Positions 1 through 6,783 are shown, counted from the stretch's first letter. The stretch: 16,127 nucleotides of DNA from Rhodobacteraceae bacterium UBA2776 (GCA_002352425.1 DEIK01000075.1:1-16127), one strand, 5' to 3'. Translations and numbers: made by a program. Notes: generated by a model from the sequence alone, not told the origin.

Positions 1-1028
1 TAGGTCCAGCCATTGCAGCTGGGTGCGCCCTCAAGCGCGGCGCCGACCTGATGGATCGAGCCCTTGACGTCGTGGCCAACCAGCGTGCCATCGGCGCGCA
101 CTTTGGCGGTGTAGCGACCGTTCAGGCTCATCAATTCTTCGCCCGGTGACAGCATGCCACGTTCAACCAACTGACCGAAGGGCACCCGTGGTTCAGCCCG
201 TTTGGCGGTGGTGACTTGCAGGCTTTCTTTGTCATACTTGCGGATTTTCGACAGACGTTTCAGGGCAACCTTGCGGTAAGCCTCTTCACGCTCGATGCCG
301 ATAAAATCACGGCCCAGTTTTTTCGCAACAGCACCAGTGGTGCCAGTGCCAAAGAATGGGTCCAGAATAACGTCGCCCGGGTTGGTGGTGCCAACGATCA
401 CACGGTGCAACAGGCTCTCGGGTTTTTGGGTTGGATGGGCTTTGTCGCCCTCTTCATTTTTCAGGCGCTCATGGCCGGTGCAAATTGGCAGCACCCAGTC
501 GGAACGCATCTGGATACCCTCGTTCAGCGATTTTAGCGCGTCATAATTAAAGGTATATTTGCTGGCCTCTTCTTTTGAGGCCCAGATCATGGTCTCATGG
601 GCATTGGTCAAACGCATGCCGCGGAAATTTGGCATCGGGTTGGTTTTGCGCCAAACCACATCGTTCAAAATCCAGAACCCTTGGTTTTGCAACTCGGCCC
701 CGACGCGGAAAATGTTGTGATACGAGCCAATCACCCAGATCCCGCCATTGGGTTTAAGCAAACGGCGCGCGGCCTTGAGCCATTCGCGGGTGAATTTATC
801 ATAGGCTTTGAAGCTGGCAAACTGATCCCAGGCATCATCCACCGCATCGACCTTGGAATTGTCGGGGCGGTGCAGATCACCGCGCAGTTGCAGATTATAG
901 GGGGGATCCGCAAAGATCATATCGACAGAGCCTGCGGGTAGGCTGTTCATCCGCTCGATGCAATCGCCATCAAGGATTTGATTCAGAGGCAATTTGCTTG
1001 CCACTTTTGTCTTGGTTTTTGTTGTCAT
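1..1028 (-). CDS. ccrM: CcrM-type adenine-specific DNA methyltransferase (GANTC), 3' end outside window
   Basis: Cell-cycle-regulated N6-adenine methyltransferase that modifies GANTC sites. Translating the minus strand from the ATG at 1028 gives 342 codons that run off the left edge. The catalytic DPPYNL motif is at residues 41-46 and the SAM-binding FFGTGTTG motif near residues 225-232, so the order is that of beta-class enzymes. The visible end reads CNGWT, matching the C-terminal DNA-recognition region of alphaproteobacterial CcrM; family members are about 360 residues, so only a few codons are missing. A GAGG ribosome site lies 6 nt before the ATG. It lies downstream of and codirectional with rnhB, 113 bp away. 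Three GANTC sites lie in the leader and one more in the first codons (980-984), suggesting methylation-sensitive self-control. No lesion is seen. The family assignment is firm; GANTC specificity is inferred from the family. Confidence 0.95.
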   Translation of the reverse strand, partial: MTTKTKTKVASKLPLNQILDGDCIERMNSLPAGSVDMIFADPPYNLQLRGDLHRPDNSKVDAVDDAWDQFASFKAYDKFTREWLKAARRLLKPNGGIWVIGSYHNIFRVGAELQNQGFWILNDVVWRKTNPMPNFRGMRLTNAHETMIWASKEEASKYTFNYDALKSLNEGIQMRSDWVLPICTGHERLKNEEGDKAHPTQKPESLLHRVIVGTTNPGDVILDPFFGTGTTGAVAKKLGRDFIGIEREEAYRKVALKRLSKIRKYDKESLQVTTAKRAEPRVPFGQLVERGMLSPGEELMSLNGRYTAKVRADGTLVGHDVKGSIHQVGAALEGAPSCNGWT

Positions 1029-1141
1029 CTTCTGCCTCTAAGCTTCACGCATTTTTGCGTTTGTTGTTAGGGCCTAAGATGATTCATTCGTGATTCGACG
1101 TCAATTTCTTTTTTGAATCAACATGTTAGAAAATTATCTTG
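1029..1141 (-). promoter_or_regulatory. ccrM leader with clustered GANTC sites
   Basis: The 113-bp gap between rnhB and ccrM holds GANTC sites at 1081-1085, 1092-1096 and 1115-1119. Random expectation is about one per 256 bp. Closer to the gene are an 11-bp dyad TTAGG-G-CCTAA (1067-1077) and a small stem ACGCA/TGCGT with a TTTT loop (1047-1060), both in the likely 5' leader. In Caulobacter, ccrM transcription is known to respond to the methylation state of GANTC sites in its leader; the same is inferred here. No CtrA consensus TTAA-N7-TTAA was found. Confidence 0.6.
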
Positions 1142-1756
1142 CTACAACATCTTGTATACGGGTTTGAACGAACGTCTATGGTGTGGGGTGACGCCCAAGT
1201 CTTGTAGTGCTTTTAAGTGCACAGCTGTCGGGTAGCCTGCGTTCTTTTCCCAGCCATAGCCCGGATATTGCCCCGCCAAATCCACCATCAAACGGTCGCG
1301 GCATGTTTTGGCCATGATCGACGCCGCCGCAATCGACACGGATTTGGCATCGCCCTTGATCACCGCCGTCGAAGGGATCAACAGACCGCGCGGGATCAGG
1401 TTGCCATCCACCAGCACATGGTCGGGTTGGCGGCTCAGCCCGGCCACCGCCCGCTCCATCGCCAGATGCGAGGCGCGCAGGATGTTGATGTCGTCAATTT
1501 CCGCAACCGTGGCATGGGCAATCGACACTTCGGCGCAGTCCATCAGGATATCATACAAAGCCTCGCGGCGTTTGGCCGTCAGCTTTTTGGAATCATTTAG
1601 GCCATCGGGGATGTTCATCGGGTCCAAAATAACGGCGGCGGCGGTCACGGGACCACAAAGCGGGCCGCGGCCGACTTCGTCAACACCGGCGATAAGGGCG
1701 TGACCTAAATCCATGGTGGACTGCTCAAGGCTGAAATCTGGGGCTGGTTTTGTCAT
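1142..1756 (-). CDS. rnhB: Ribonuclease HII
   Basis: Endonuclease that cuts the RNA strand of RNA-DNA hybrids and removes ribonucleotides misincorporated in DNA, in the cytoplasm. The protein is 204 residues from the ATG at 1756, the usual size. It shows the family signature AGVDEVGRGPLCGPV with the Asp-Glu metal ligands, NDSKKL, LVDGN, and the later SIAAASIMAKTCRD block. The frame stays open 60 nt further to a TTG at 1816, but those codons carry no family similarity and there is no good ribosome site there, so ATG 1756 is preferred. ccrM follows on the same strand. An rnhB-ccrM neighbourhood is, to my knowledge, common in alphaproteobacteria. No lesion is seen. Confidence 0.95.
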   Translation of the reverse strand: MTKPAPDFSLEQSTMDLGHALIAGVDEVGRGPLCGPVTAAAVILDPMNIPDGLNDSKKLTAKRREALYDILMDCAEVSIAHATVAEIDDINILRASHLAMERAVAGLSRQPDHVLVDGNLIPRGLLIPSTAVIKGDAKSVSIAAASIMAKTCRDRLMVDLAGQYPGYGWEKNAGYPTAVHLKALQDLGVTPHHRRSFKPVYKML

Positions 1757-1839
1757 CCAGCTGAGAAACCTTAGAATGCGGTGCAGTGCAAGCGGAAATG
1801 GGTTTTTTTGCAGCAATCATGAGGGAAAAACATAACGAC

Positions 1840-1851
1840 TAAACTAGTTTA
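1840..1851. repeat. 12-bp perfect palindrome upstream of rnhB
   Basis: TAAACTAGTTTA reads the same on both strands and lies about 85 bp upstream of the rnhB ATG, between the terminator of the next gene and rnhB. It could be an operator for rnhB or chance. It does not fit the spaced CtrA consensus. The rest of the 1757-1905 spacer shows nothing else I can name. Confidence 0.3.
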
Positions 1852-1905
1852 ATGGTTCTATTCAAAGCACCACTTCAGCAGTCATCATATAAGCGATCAC
1901 GTCAT

Positions 1906-1943
1906 AAAAAAAGGGCGGGAGGTTACCTAAAACCCACCCGCCC
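1906..1943 (-). terminator. Intrinsic terminator of the minus-strand gene at 1997-2440
   Basis: On the minus strand GGGCGGG (1943-1937) pairs with CCCGCCC (1919-1913). An inner GGTT/AACC pairing extends the stem, and seven T residues (1912-1906) follow at once. A GC-rich stem followed directly by a T-run is the classical rho-independent form. It lies 54 nt past the stop of the gene it would serve. Confidence 0.8.
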
Positions 1944-1944
1944 C

Positions 1945-1977
1945 AAAGGTGTGGGGACGCAACTAAACCACACCTTT
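1945..1977 (-). repeat. 10-bp inverted repeat between stop codon and terminator
   Basis: AAAGGTGTGG (1945-1954) and CCACACCTTT (1968-1977) are perfect inverse complements around a 13-nt loop. The structure lies between the stop of the minus-strand gene (1997) and the terminator stem. It has no T-run of its own, so it is more likely a 3'-UTR stem that protects the transcript than a terminator. Confidence 0.5.
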
Positions 1978-1996
1978 GTTCGTAAATTCGGTCCTG

Positions 1997-2440
1997 TTAG
2001 CGGCGCGCAACGCTATAGCCATGCTGGCGCAGACAATGGCGGCCATAAACAATGCGACGGCCACGGTCAGTTGAAATGCGACGCTTGCAATCTTGGGGCA
2101 AACTTAAACGTGGCGCATTGTTTTTGACGCAACGGGACCCATAAGCCTGGGTTTCACCCCGGCGCGTGTTGAACGTTTTCAAACACTGGCTGGGCACATT
2201 TAACATATGGCGACGCTGTCTTGGCGGGTTCCGCGTGACATGATCCTGACGCGGGTTTGGCGTCATGGCAGGGCGCCGGTCGTCTTTGTTGCCTTCAATC
2301 ACCCGACTGATAACATAGAGCGCCGCCAGCCCTTGCAAAATTCTGACGCCTTCGCTTGGTTTGGCAATCGCGGGGGTCGCCCCAACCGAAGTCATAGCGA
2401 TTGTAGCAGCAAGCACCGAGGCAATAATTTTCTTTGTCAT
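1997..2440 (-). CDS. Small secreted protein with duplicated Cys-x17-Cys motif
   Basis: Function not recognised. The 147-residue product begins with a clear Sec signal peptide: MTKK, a hydrophobic stretch to about residue 20, and a likely cut after ATPAIA near residue 26. A linker rich in Arg, Pro and Asn follows. The C-terminal half holds two matching units, each a Cys, 14 residues to Tyr-Gly, then a second Cys at +18: C86-YG(100-101)-C104 and C118-YG(132-133)-C136, with a Gly at 95 and 127. Four cysteines in a periplasmic protein suggest two disulfides. The start at 2440 is chosen because AAAGGA lies 7 nt upstream; the frame extends five codons further without such support. The gene is followed by a strong terminator and is divergent from the gene at 2610, sharing an operator-like region. 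Confidence 0.75.
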   Translation of the reverse strand: MTKKIIASVLAATIAMTSVGATPAIAKPSEGVRILQGLAALYVISRVIEGNKDDRRPAMTPNPRQDHVTRNPPRQRRHMLNVPSQCLKTFNTRRGETQAYGSRCVKNNAPRLSLPQDCKRRISTDRGRRIVYGRHCLRQHGYSVARR

Positions 2441-2517
2441 GTCGTATCCTTTCAATGTGAACCCGGCACAGATTGTGTGACCGGAAGCGATGAAACAAAA
2501 TTGACGGGAACGGTATG

Positions 2518-2582
2518 GCTAAACAATAACGCCGGATTGTTATCCAATAACCGTCGGCAAAAGACGCTTGTTATTGAATAAC
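2518..2582. promoter_or_regulatory. Array of three GTTAT-N3-ATAAC operator-like palindromes
   Basis: Two perfect 13-bp palindromes of the form GTTAT-N3-ATAAC lie at 2539-2551 and 2570-2582. A degenerate third (GCTAAACAATAAC, 10 of 13 matching the first) lies at 2518-2530. Centres at 2524, 2545 and 2576 are 21 and 31 bp apart, close to two and three helical turns. The array lies in the gap between the divergent genes starting at 2440 and 2610, and its right end is 27 bp before the plus-strand ATG. The bound protein is unknown. The membrane winged-helix protein at 2863 is an obvious but untested candidate. Confidence 0.6.
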
Positions 2583-2609
2583 GGGGCAAACTTCGGCATG
2601 TTCACAGCC

Positions 2610-2891
2610 ATGATGAAAAAACTTATCCTTGTCTTGGCCCTGATGGCCGCCTCGCCCGCCGCGGCCGCCTGTTATGCTGACTACAAAGCAAAACAGGACA
2701 GCCCCTTACGCCTGCATTATGGTGTGATAGAATTGCCCGATGCGGCTTGCAATAAAGCCGCCGCAAAGGCACAAATCGCCGCGCGCATCGGCGTGGATGG
2801 CTGGAAATTGCTGAACATCCTGTCCCTATTTCAGGCAGACGGGCTTGAGGAAAGGAAAGACAGTGCCGGACAATATTTCCTCCGCTACTGA
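2610..2891 (+). CDS. Small conserved secreted protein, function unknown
   Basis: A product of about 93 residues beginning MMKKLILVLAL, with a Sec signal peptide ending near the SPAAAA segment. The mature part starts at CYADYKAKQ and contains two Cys, one near the new N-terminus and one in DAACNKAA, likely forming a disulfide. It ends QYFLRY. I recognise the character of a small roseobacter conserved hypothetical protein but no function. In-frame ATG codons at 2598, 2610 and 2613 all precede the signal peptide and none has a convincing ribosome site, so the exact start is open by a few residues. The last 29 nt overlap the next gene, so the two are probably cotranscribed. The operator-like array at 2518-2582 sits immediately upstream. 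Confidence 0.75.
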   Translation: MMKKLILVLALMAASPAAAACYADYKAKQDSPLRLHYGVIELPDAACNKAAAKAQIAARIGVDGWKLLNILSLFQADGLEERKDSAGQYFLRY

Positions 2892-3567
2892 AACACGAAT
2901 CACCGGGGCAAAAGTTGTGGCCATCGGCATCGCGTCGATTGTGCTGATCCTGCTGGGGGCTGCTGTTTTGCTGTTTCTGAACCTGCCTGACGCCAACGCC
3001 TTTAACGCGCGGGTCGAGCATATATTCATAGAAAACAATGGCCTAACCAACAATGCCGAAATTAAACTGTTGGAAATTCTGGCCCAATCCGGCACCTCGT
3101 TTTCCGACACTCTGGCGTCTTATCGCACGGTTATTTTCGTGCTGCTGGTGTTTGCCACCGCCTTGCTGGTGGCGGCCTTGGTGTTTTTGGTCACCATCAT
3201 CGCGCTGAACAAACGCATGGGCGAAATCGAGCGCACCGGCATTCAGGTCTCGTCTCTGATGATCAGCCGCGAGGAAAACACCGTCTATCTGAACAACATG
3301 GAATTCAAGCTAACCGAAGCGGCAATCGAAACCCTGTCGGTGTTGGCCGAGGCCCGCATGGACGGCGATCTGATGTCAGGCTGCGAGATTGAGGGGGTGA
3401 TTTCCGGCCGCCCTGCCTCGGATTGTGACGAGGCCGCTGGCGCCACCCGCATCAAACGTTTGCGCGATTCTCTGGGCAACCAGATGGTCAGCGAACTGCT
3501 GGTGAAAAACATTGCGCGGCGCGGTTATACACTGGCGATTGATAAAGATGTGATCAAGATGGTTTAA
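2863..3567 (+). CDS. Membrane-anchored winged-helix (OmpR/PhoB-type) regulator
   Basis: A 234-residue protein with two hydrophobic helices (about residues 17-40 and 88-114) around a short, probably periplasmic loop of about 47 residues. A C-terminal cytoplasmic domain (about 126-225) resembles the OmpR/PhoB DNA-binding domain: an FKLTEAAIETLSVLAE helix, an IKRLRDSLG recognition-helix region and a terminal ARRGYTLAI wing. ToxR and CadC carry this domain at the N-terminus before a single membrane helix; here the order is reversed. The GTG at 2863 is chosen because GGAAAG lies just upstream; a TTG in frame at 2845 is less likely. It overlaps the preceding secreted-protein gene by 29 nt, suggesting that the pair senses something in the periplasm together. 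No receiver or kinase domain is present, so the signal must cross the membrane by a shape change. DNA binding is inferred from the fold. Confidence 0.75.
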   Translation: MPDNISSATETRITGAKVVAIGIASIVLILLGAAVLLFLNLPDANAFNARVEHIFIENNGLTNNAEIKLLEILAQSGTSFSDTLASYRTVIFVLLVFATALLVAALVFLVTIIALNKRMGEIERTGIQVSSLMISREENTVYLNNMEFKLTEAAIETLSVLAEARMDGDLMSGCEIEGVISGRPASDCDEAAGATRIKRLRDSLGNQMVSELLVKNIARRGYTLAIDKDVIKMV

Positions 3568-3572
3568 ACCAT
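3559..3572. repeat. 14-bp perfect palindrome spanning a stop codon
   Basis: ATGGTTTAAACCAT is a perfect palindrome that contains the TAA stop of the winged-helix gene (3565-3567). It has no loop or T-run and so is not a terminator. It could be a protein site or chance. The following 3573-3617, between two convergent genes, shows nothing else. Confidence 0.3.
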
Positions 3573-3617
3573 AGCCTTGCCAGACCACCGCCGCCCTTGG
3601 TTCAAAACGGCTCGGAC

Positions 3618-4980
3618 CTAGACCAGCAAATCAAACACATCCCCACCCAGCTGGATGTTGATACTGGACTGTCCGCCGCCATCAACCAAGGCCCAAACGA
3701 TATCTCCTGTCGGTCGATATATGACAAAGGCCTCAGTGATCATATCATCCCCGGATCGTTCGCCAGCAGCGTTTTCTGTGTGGGCGAAATTGACCTGAAA
3801 ATCTGCTTGTGTTGGGCCAGCGTTACCAAACACCAGCAGGTCCCCCTCATCGGCGTTGTAATCCTGAATCCAGTCTGGCATGACATCCATCCGAATGAAG
3901 CCAATGACCGCATCATCAAAACTTTCAACACCTCTATTATAGAACCGATCCGCACCGGCCCCTCCATTCAACCGACCCGTTGCAAACCCGCCATTGATGA
4001 AATCACTGCCACTTCCCCCAAAAATAAGATCAGAGCCGCTGCCTCCGGCAATCACATCATTGCCGGTCTGGCCAACAAGTTTATCGGCGCCTCGCCCCCA
4101 TAAAGGGTGTCCTTGCCGTCTTGTCCATAAACCAGATCATTGCCCTGCCCCGCAAAGACAACATCATTGCCAGCGCCAGCCGTAATTTCATTCCTTAAGT
4201 CTGGTCCATGAAGCTCGGGGTCATACGTGGCTTCGTTTTCGATGCCGCCGAAAATGAAATCATCGCCCGTCCCACCGTGCAATTTGTCAGACCCCTTGCC
4301 GCCATAAAGCGTATCGCTGCCGTCTCCACCGTGTAAAATATCATGGCCATCACCGCCATAAATCACATCATCTCCACCGCTTTCCAGGACGTCATCATCA
4401 CCAGCCAACCCATAAATCAGATCATCTGTTTCACCGGGGCGAAACTCATCTTCAGCGTCGGTCCCGATATAGGCGAGGGTTTGTGCGAAGGTGTTCAAAT
4501 AAAGGGACGAAAAGTTGCTGACCGCCCCGCTACTTTCGTATTGCGTGGTGAAAAAATTCTTGGAATACGGCAATGTTACCATCTGCAGTTTCCAAAACAT
4601 CCACGCCAACACTGCCGTTGTTAAATCCCAACAGCCCCAGCGGCACCCCCCCCGGCGGGCGTGGCATCTGCATTAAAAACTTGCGCCTGATCACCCCAGG
4701 TCACAAAAAACCGCTGTTCCGACAAGGTGGATATAGATATGTCGAAATATAAGTCACTGCCAGTCAATAACTCGTAAGTGATGGCTTCAGTCGGATTTGC
4801 CGGATCAACGACGTTCAGTTCATAGGTATAGGGGCCCTGAACATAAGCTATGGTTTGATCGGACAGGATATCAACGGTTCCAACCGCCCCGTTTTCAAGG
4901 ATTGTGTGTCTGGGATTGCCCCCTGCCAACAGGGCATTCATGAGGTCCAGTTCCACATTAGCCCCGCCTGAATGCGTCAC
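3618..4980 (-). pseudogene. RTX calcium-binding repeat protein with three frameshifts
   Basis: When three single-base shifts are corrected, the minus strand encodes about 454 residues. The N-terminal part (about 150 residues, non-repeat) starts at a GTG at 4980. The middle has about 13 nonapeptide repeats of the GGxGxDxLx type, such as GGDGSDTLYGGKGSDKLHGG. The C-terminal domain ends NIQLGGDVFDLLV. RTX repeats bind calcium and are typical of type I secreted proteins. Shifts lie in a C8 run (4646-4653, one base too many), an A6 run (4551-4556, one too many) and at CC 4090-4091 (one too few; restoring it gives YGGEGADKLVG). The GTG overlaps the HxlR stop (GTGA) and has no ribosome site, so the true 5' end may be lost. 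All three shifts are in short homopolymers, so sequencing error is possible. The frame-corrected reading is strong; whether the gene is dead is open. Confidence 0.8.
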
Positions 4981-5381
4981 AGTGACGAGCCGGTTTTCTT
5001 TTGCTTCTCTTTCGTGGCATCATACCGTTCGCGTGACACATCAATATTTGGCAGGTTATCGTGCGCCCAAAGGCCCAAGGCTATCACCGGCTCCCGAAAG
5101 GATTTACCCAGCGCAGACAGCGCATATTCGACCTTTGGCGGAATAACCGGATGATAGGTTCTGATCACCAACCCGTCACGTTCCAGTTCGCGCAACGTCA
5201 GGCTAAGCATCCGCTGTGAAATGCCAAGGTGCCGTTTTAATTCGTTGAACCGCAGCGTGCCATGTTCCGCAAGCGAGATCACGACCAGCACGCTCCAACG
5301 GTCGCCCACCCGCGATAAAACCTCGTTAATGCGCTTGCAATCGGGGCATTTCTGATTGTCTGCCACGTCGGTTCCCTCCAT
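4977..5381 (-). CDS. HxlR-family transcriptional regulator
   Basis: A 134-residue winged-helix regulator from the ATG at 5381. It shows the HxlR pattern: N-terminal CPDC (Cys12, Cys15), VLSRVGDRWSVLVVISL, the helix-turn-helix LKRHLGISQRMLSLTLRELERDGL, the wing IRTYHPVIPPKVEYALSALG, and a dimer helix to the end. HxlR proteins bind DNA as dimers. YodB and HypR of Bacillus sense quinones, aldehydes or disulfide stress through an N-terminal Cys and control nitroreductase or azoreductase genes. Here the regulator is divergent from an NfsB-like nitroreductase, so the same kind of switch is inferred. No strong ribosome site precedes 5381; a TTG at 5420 in frame would add 13 unlikely residues. Its stop overlaps the GTG of the broken RTX gene by 4 nt. 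Confidence 0.88.
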   Translation of the reverse strand: MEGTDVADNQKCPDCKRINEVLSRVGDRWSVLVVISLAEHGTLRFNELKRHLGISQRMLSLTLRELERDGLVIRTYHPVIPPKVEYALSALGKSFREPVIALGLWAHDNLPNIDVSRERYDATKEKQKKTGSSL

Positions 5382-5500
5382 GTGACCAAGGCTACAGGAT
5401 GTGCCTTCTTGTGGTCGCAATAAGTATTACATATATCCTAGGTTACTAAAATATACCATCTTATAAACCCCCGTAAAACTCCGACAATAGGACGATGACA
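5382..5500. promoter_or_regulatory. Divergent control region between HxlR regulator and nitroreductase
   Basis: A strongly AT-rich stretch (about 5418-5465) lies between the two divergent starts. It holds CCTAGG at 5437-5442, flanked by GTAT (5424-5427) and ATAC (5453-5456), an imperfect dyad of about 33 bp that is off-centre by one base. HxlR proteins often bind such AT-rich dyads. I cannot assign -35 or -10 boxes with confidence. Confidence 0.4.
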
Positions 5501-6142
5501 ATGCCCAACAGCACACTACTTGAGCACCTGAACTGGCGCTATGCCACCAAAAAGATGGACCCTACAAAAGCAGTCCCGCAAGATAAGGTTGACCAAATCG
5601 TCGAGGCCATCCGCATGGCTCCCACCTCCAGTGGCACCCAACCCTTTGAGCTGTTTGTGGTGACAAACCCAAACCTGCGTGCCGACATCCAAAAGGTCGC
5701 CTGGAATCAGGCCCAAATCACCGACGGCTCGCATCTATTGGTGTTTGCGGCGTGGGATAATTATACCGCCGACCGCATTGATGCTGTGACGCACCAAATG
5801 ACCGACGAGCGCGGCGAAAACCCGACGCTCTCGGGGTATTACGAAAACCTGAAAGCCACGTATCTGCTGCACGACGCGCAGGTAAACTTTGAACACGCCG
5901 CACGCCAAGCCTATATTGCACTGGGTTTTGCCCTTGTTGCGGCCGCCGAACTCGAGGTTGACTCCACCCCGATGGAAGGGTTCGATCCTGCCAAAGTTGA
6001 TGAAATCCTTGGCCTCAGTGAACGCGGCCTTCGATCGGTTGTGTTGCTGCCGCTTGGCTATCGTCAGGCCGATGCTGACTGGCTTTTGCCGATGAAAAAA
6101 GTGCGTAAGGCCCGCGAAGATATTGTGAACGTGGTCTCTTAA
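5501..6142 (+). CDS. NfsB-like NAD(P)H-dependent nitroreductase family protein
   Basis: A 213-residue FMN flavoprotein of the oxygen-insensitive nitroreductase family, which transfers hydride from NAD(P)H to nitroaromatics, quinones and related electrophiles in the cytoplasm. The N-terminal RYATKKMD (Arg13, FMN phosphate region), the APTSSGTQPFELFVV block (40-54), and the closing PMEGFDPAKVDEILGL and VVLLPLGYR segments match E. coli NfsB in order and spacing; the length is normal. ATG 5501 is preferred because AGGA lies 8 nt before it; the ATG at 5495 is only 2 nt away from AGGA. It is divergent from the HxlR regulator, which probably represses it. The natural substrate is not determined. Confidence 0.9.
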   Translation: MPNSTLLEHLNWRYATKKMDPTKAVPQDKVDQIVEAIRMAPTSSGTQPFELFVVTNPNLRADIQKVAWNQAQITDGSHLLVFAAWDNYTADRIDAVTHQMTDERGENPTLSGYYENLKATYLLHDAQVNFEHAARQAYIALGFALVAAAELEVDSTPMEGFDPAKVDEILGLSERGLRSVVLLPLGYRQADADWLLPMKKVRKAREDIVNVVS

Positions 6143-6206
6143 ATTCCGGCTTACATGCCCGACCAAAGCCACAGCCGCCATGTGAACAGCGCCGCCCCTG
6201 CCCCTC

Positions 6207-6783
6207 CATTGCGACGATATAGGGATCGCGCGGGGCGATCATCAGATCGCGGCGTTCCAATTGGGTTGTGCAGGGCAGCACGATATCGGCCCGTTTGGCC
6301 AGCGCGTTCCAGCACCACTCATGCACGATGATGGTCTGGGGTTTTTGCCATGCCTGTTTCAATCGGGTCAGATCCTGATGATGGTGGAACGGATTACCGT
6401 CAGCCCAATACACCAGTTTGATATCGGGATATGTGTGCGTCTGCCCGCCATAGCGAAACACCGCGCCGGGGGTGAGAAGCATATCGCTCATTCTGGCAAC
6501 CGGTATAAAACTTTGTACTGGGTTGGTTCCCTGTGGCAGGGCCGCGTATTTTGTGCGGCGCTTATCCATGCCAACGGAATTGGCGGCGCAACACCCAAAA
6601 GCAATGCCCGCCCCGGCAAGCCCGATTTGCACCAGCATCGCCGCAAGCGTCGTCTCCATCCAAAACGGTTGTTCGCCAGCTAACCTGCTCAAACGGATGC
6701 AAAGCCTGCAATTTTCCACCCTCGACTTCGGCGCGGCATACCCCCCAATGGCTGGCGGTCAGAGGCATCTGTGTCCCAGGCAT
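6207..6783 (-). pseudogene. Remnant of a BisC/TorA-like molybdopterin oxidoreductase
   Basis: The minus strand starts with ATG 6783 and reads LTASHWGVCRAEVEGGKLQ, the N-terminus of the biotin-sulfoxide/TMAO reductase family. After about 35 residues the frame changes and the sequence jumps to the centre of the family: GEQPFWMETTLAAMLVQIGL, then VYWADGNPFHHHQDL, ADIVLPCTTQLERRD and RDPYIVAMEG. Similarity stops near 6207, shortly before the nitroreductase end. Intact members are about 750-800 residues, so roughly 300 internal residues and the whole C-terminal cofactor-binding part are gone. The ATG abuts the TAG of the PLP gene (6784-6786), so the two were once an operon. No working enzyme can come from it. 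Confidence 0.85.

Noticed and set aside
216..941. Plus-strand reading frames across the ccrM region
   Set aside because: They are shadows of the minus-strand methyltransferase, which shows clear family motifs in its own frame through the whole stretch.
1840..1851. CtrA binding site upstream of rnhB
   Set aside because: The palindrome TAAACTAGTTTA does not meet the TTAA-N7-TTAA spacing, and no better match was found in the ccrM leader.
1852..2127. A 91-codon plus-strand frame
   Set aside because: It covers the minus-strand terminator, the inverted repeat and the end of the secreted-protein gene; no ribosome site, domain or signal peptide.
3559..3572. Terminator for the winged-helix gene
   Set aside because: The palindrome has no loop and no T-run and includes the stop codon.
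6015..6719. A real 234-residue protein on the minus strand
   Set aside because: Only its middle matches the molybdoenzyme family; the end is antisense to the nitroreductase and the start is out of frame with the true N-terminus, so it is a remnant.
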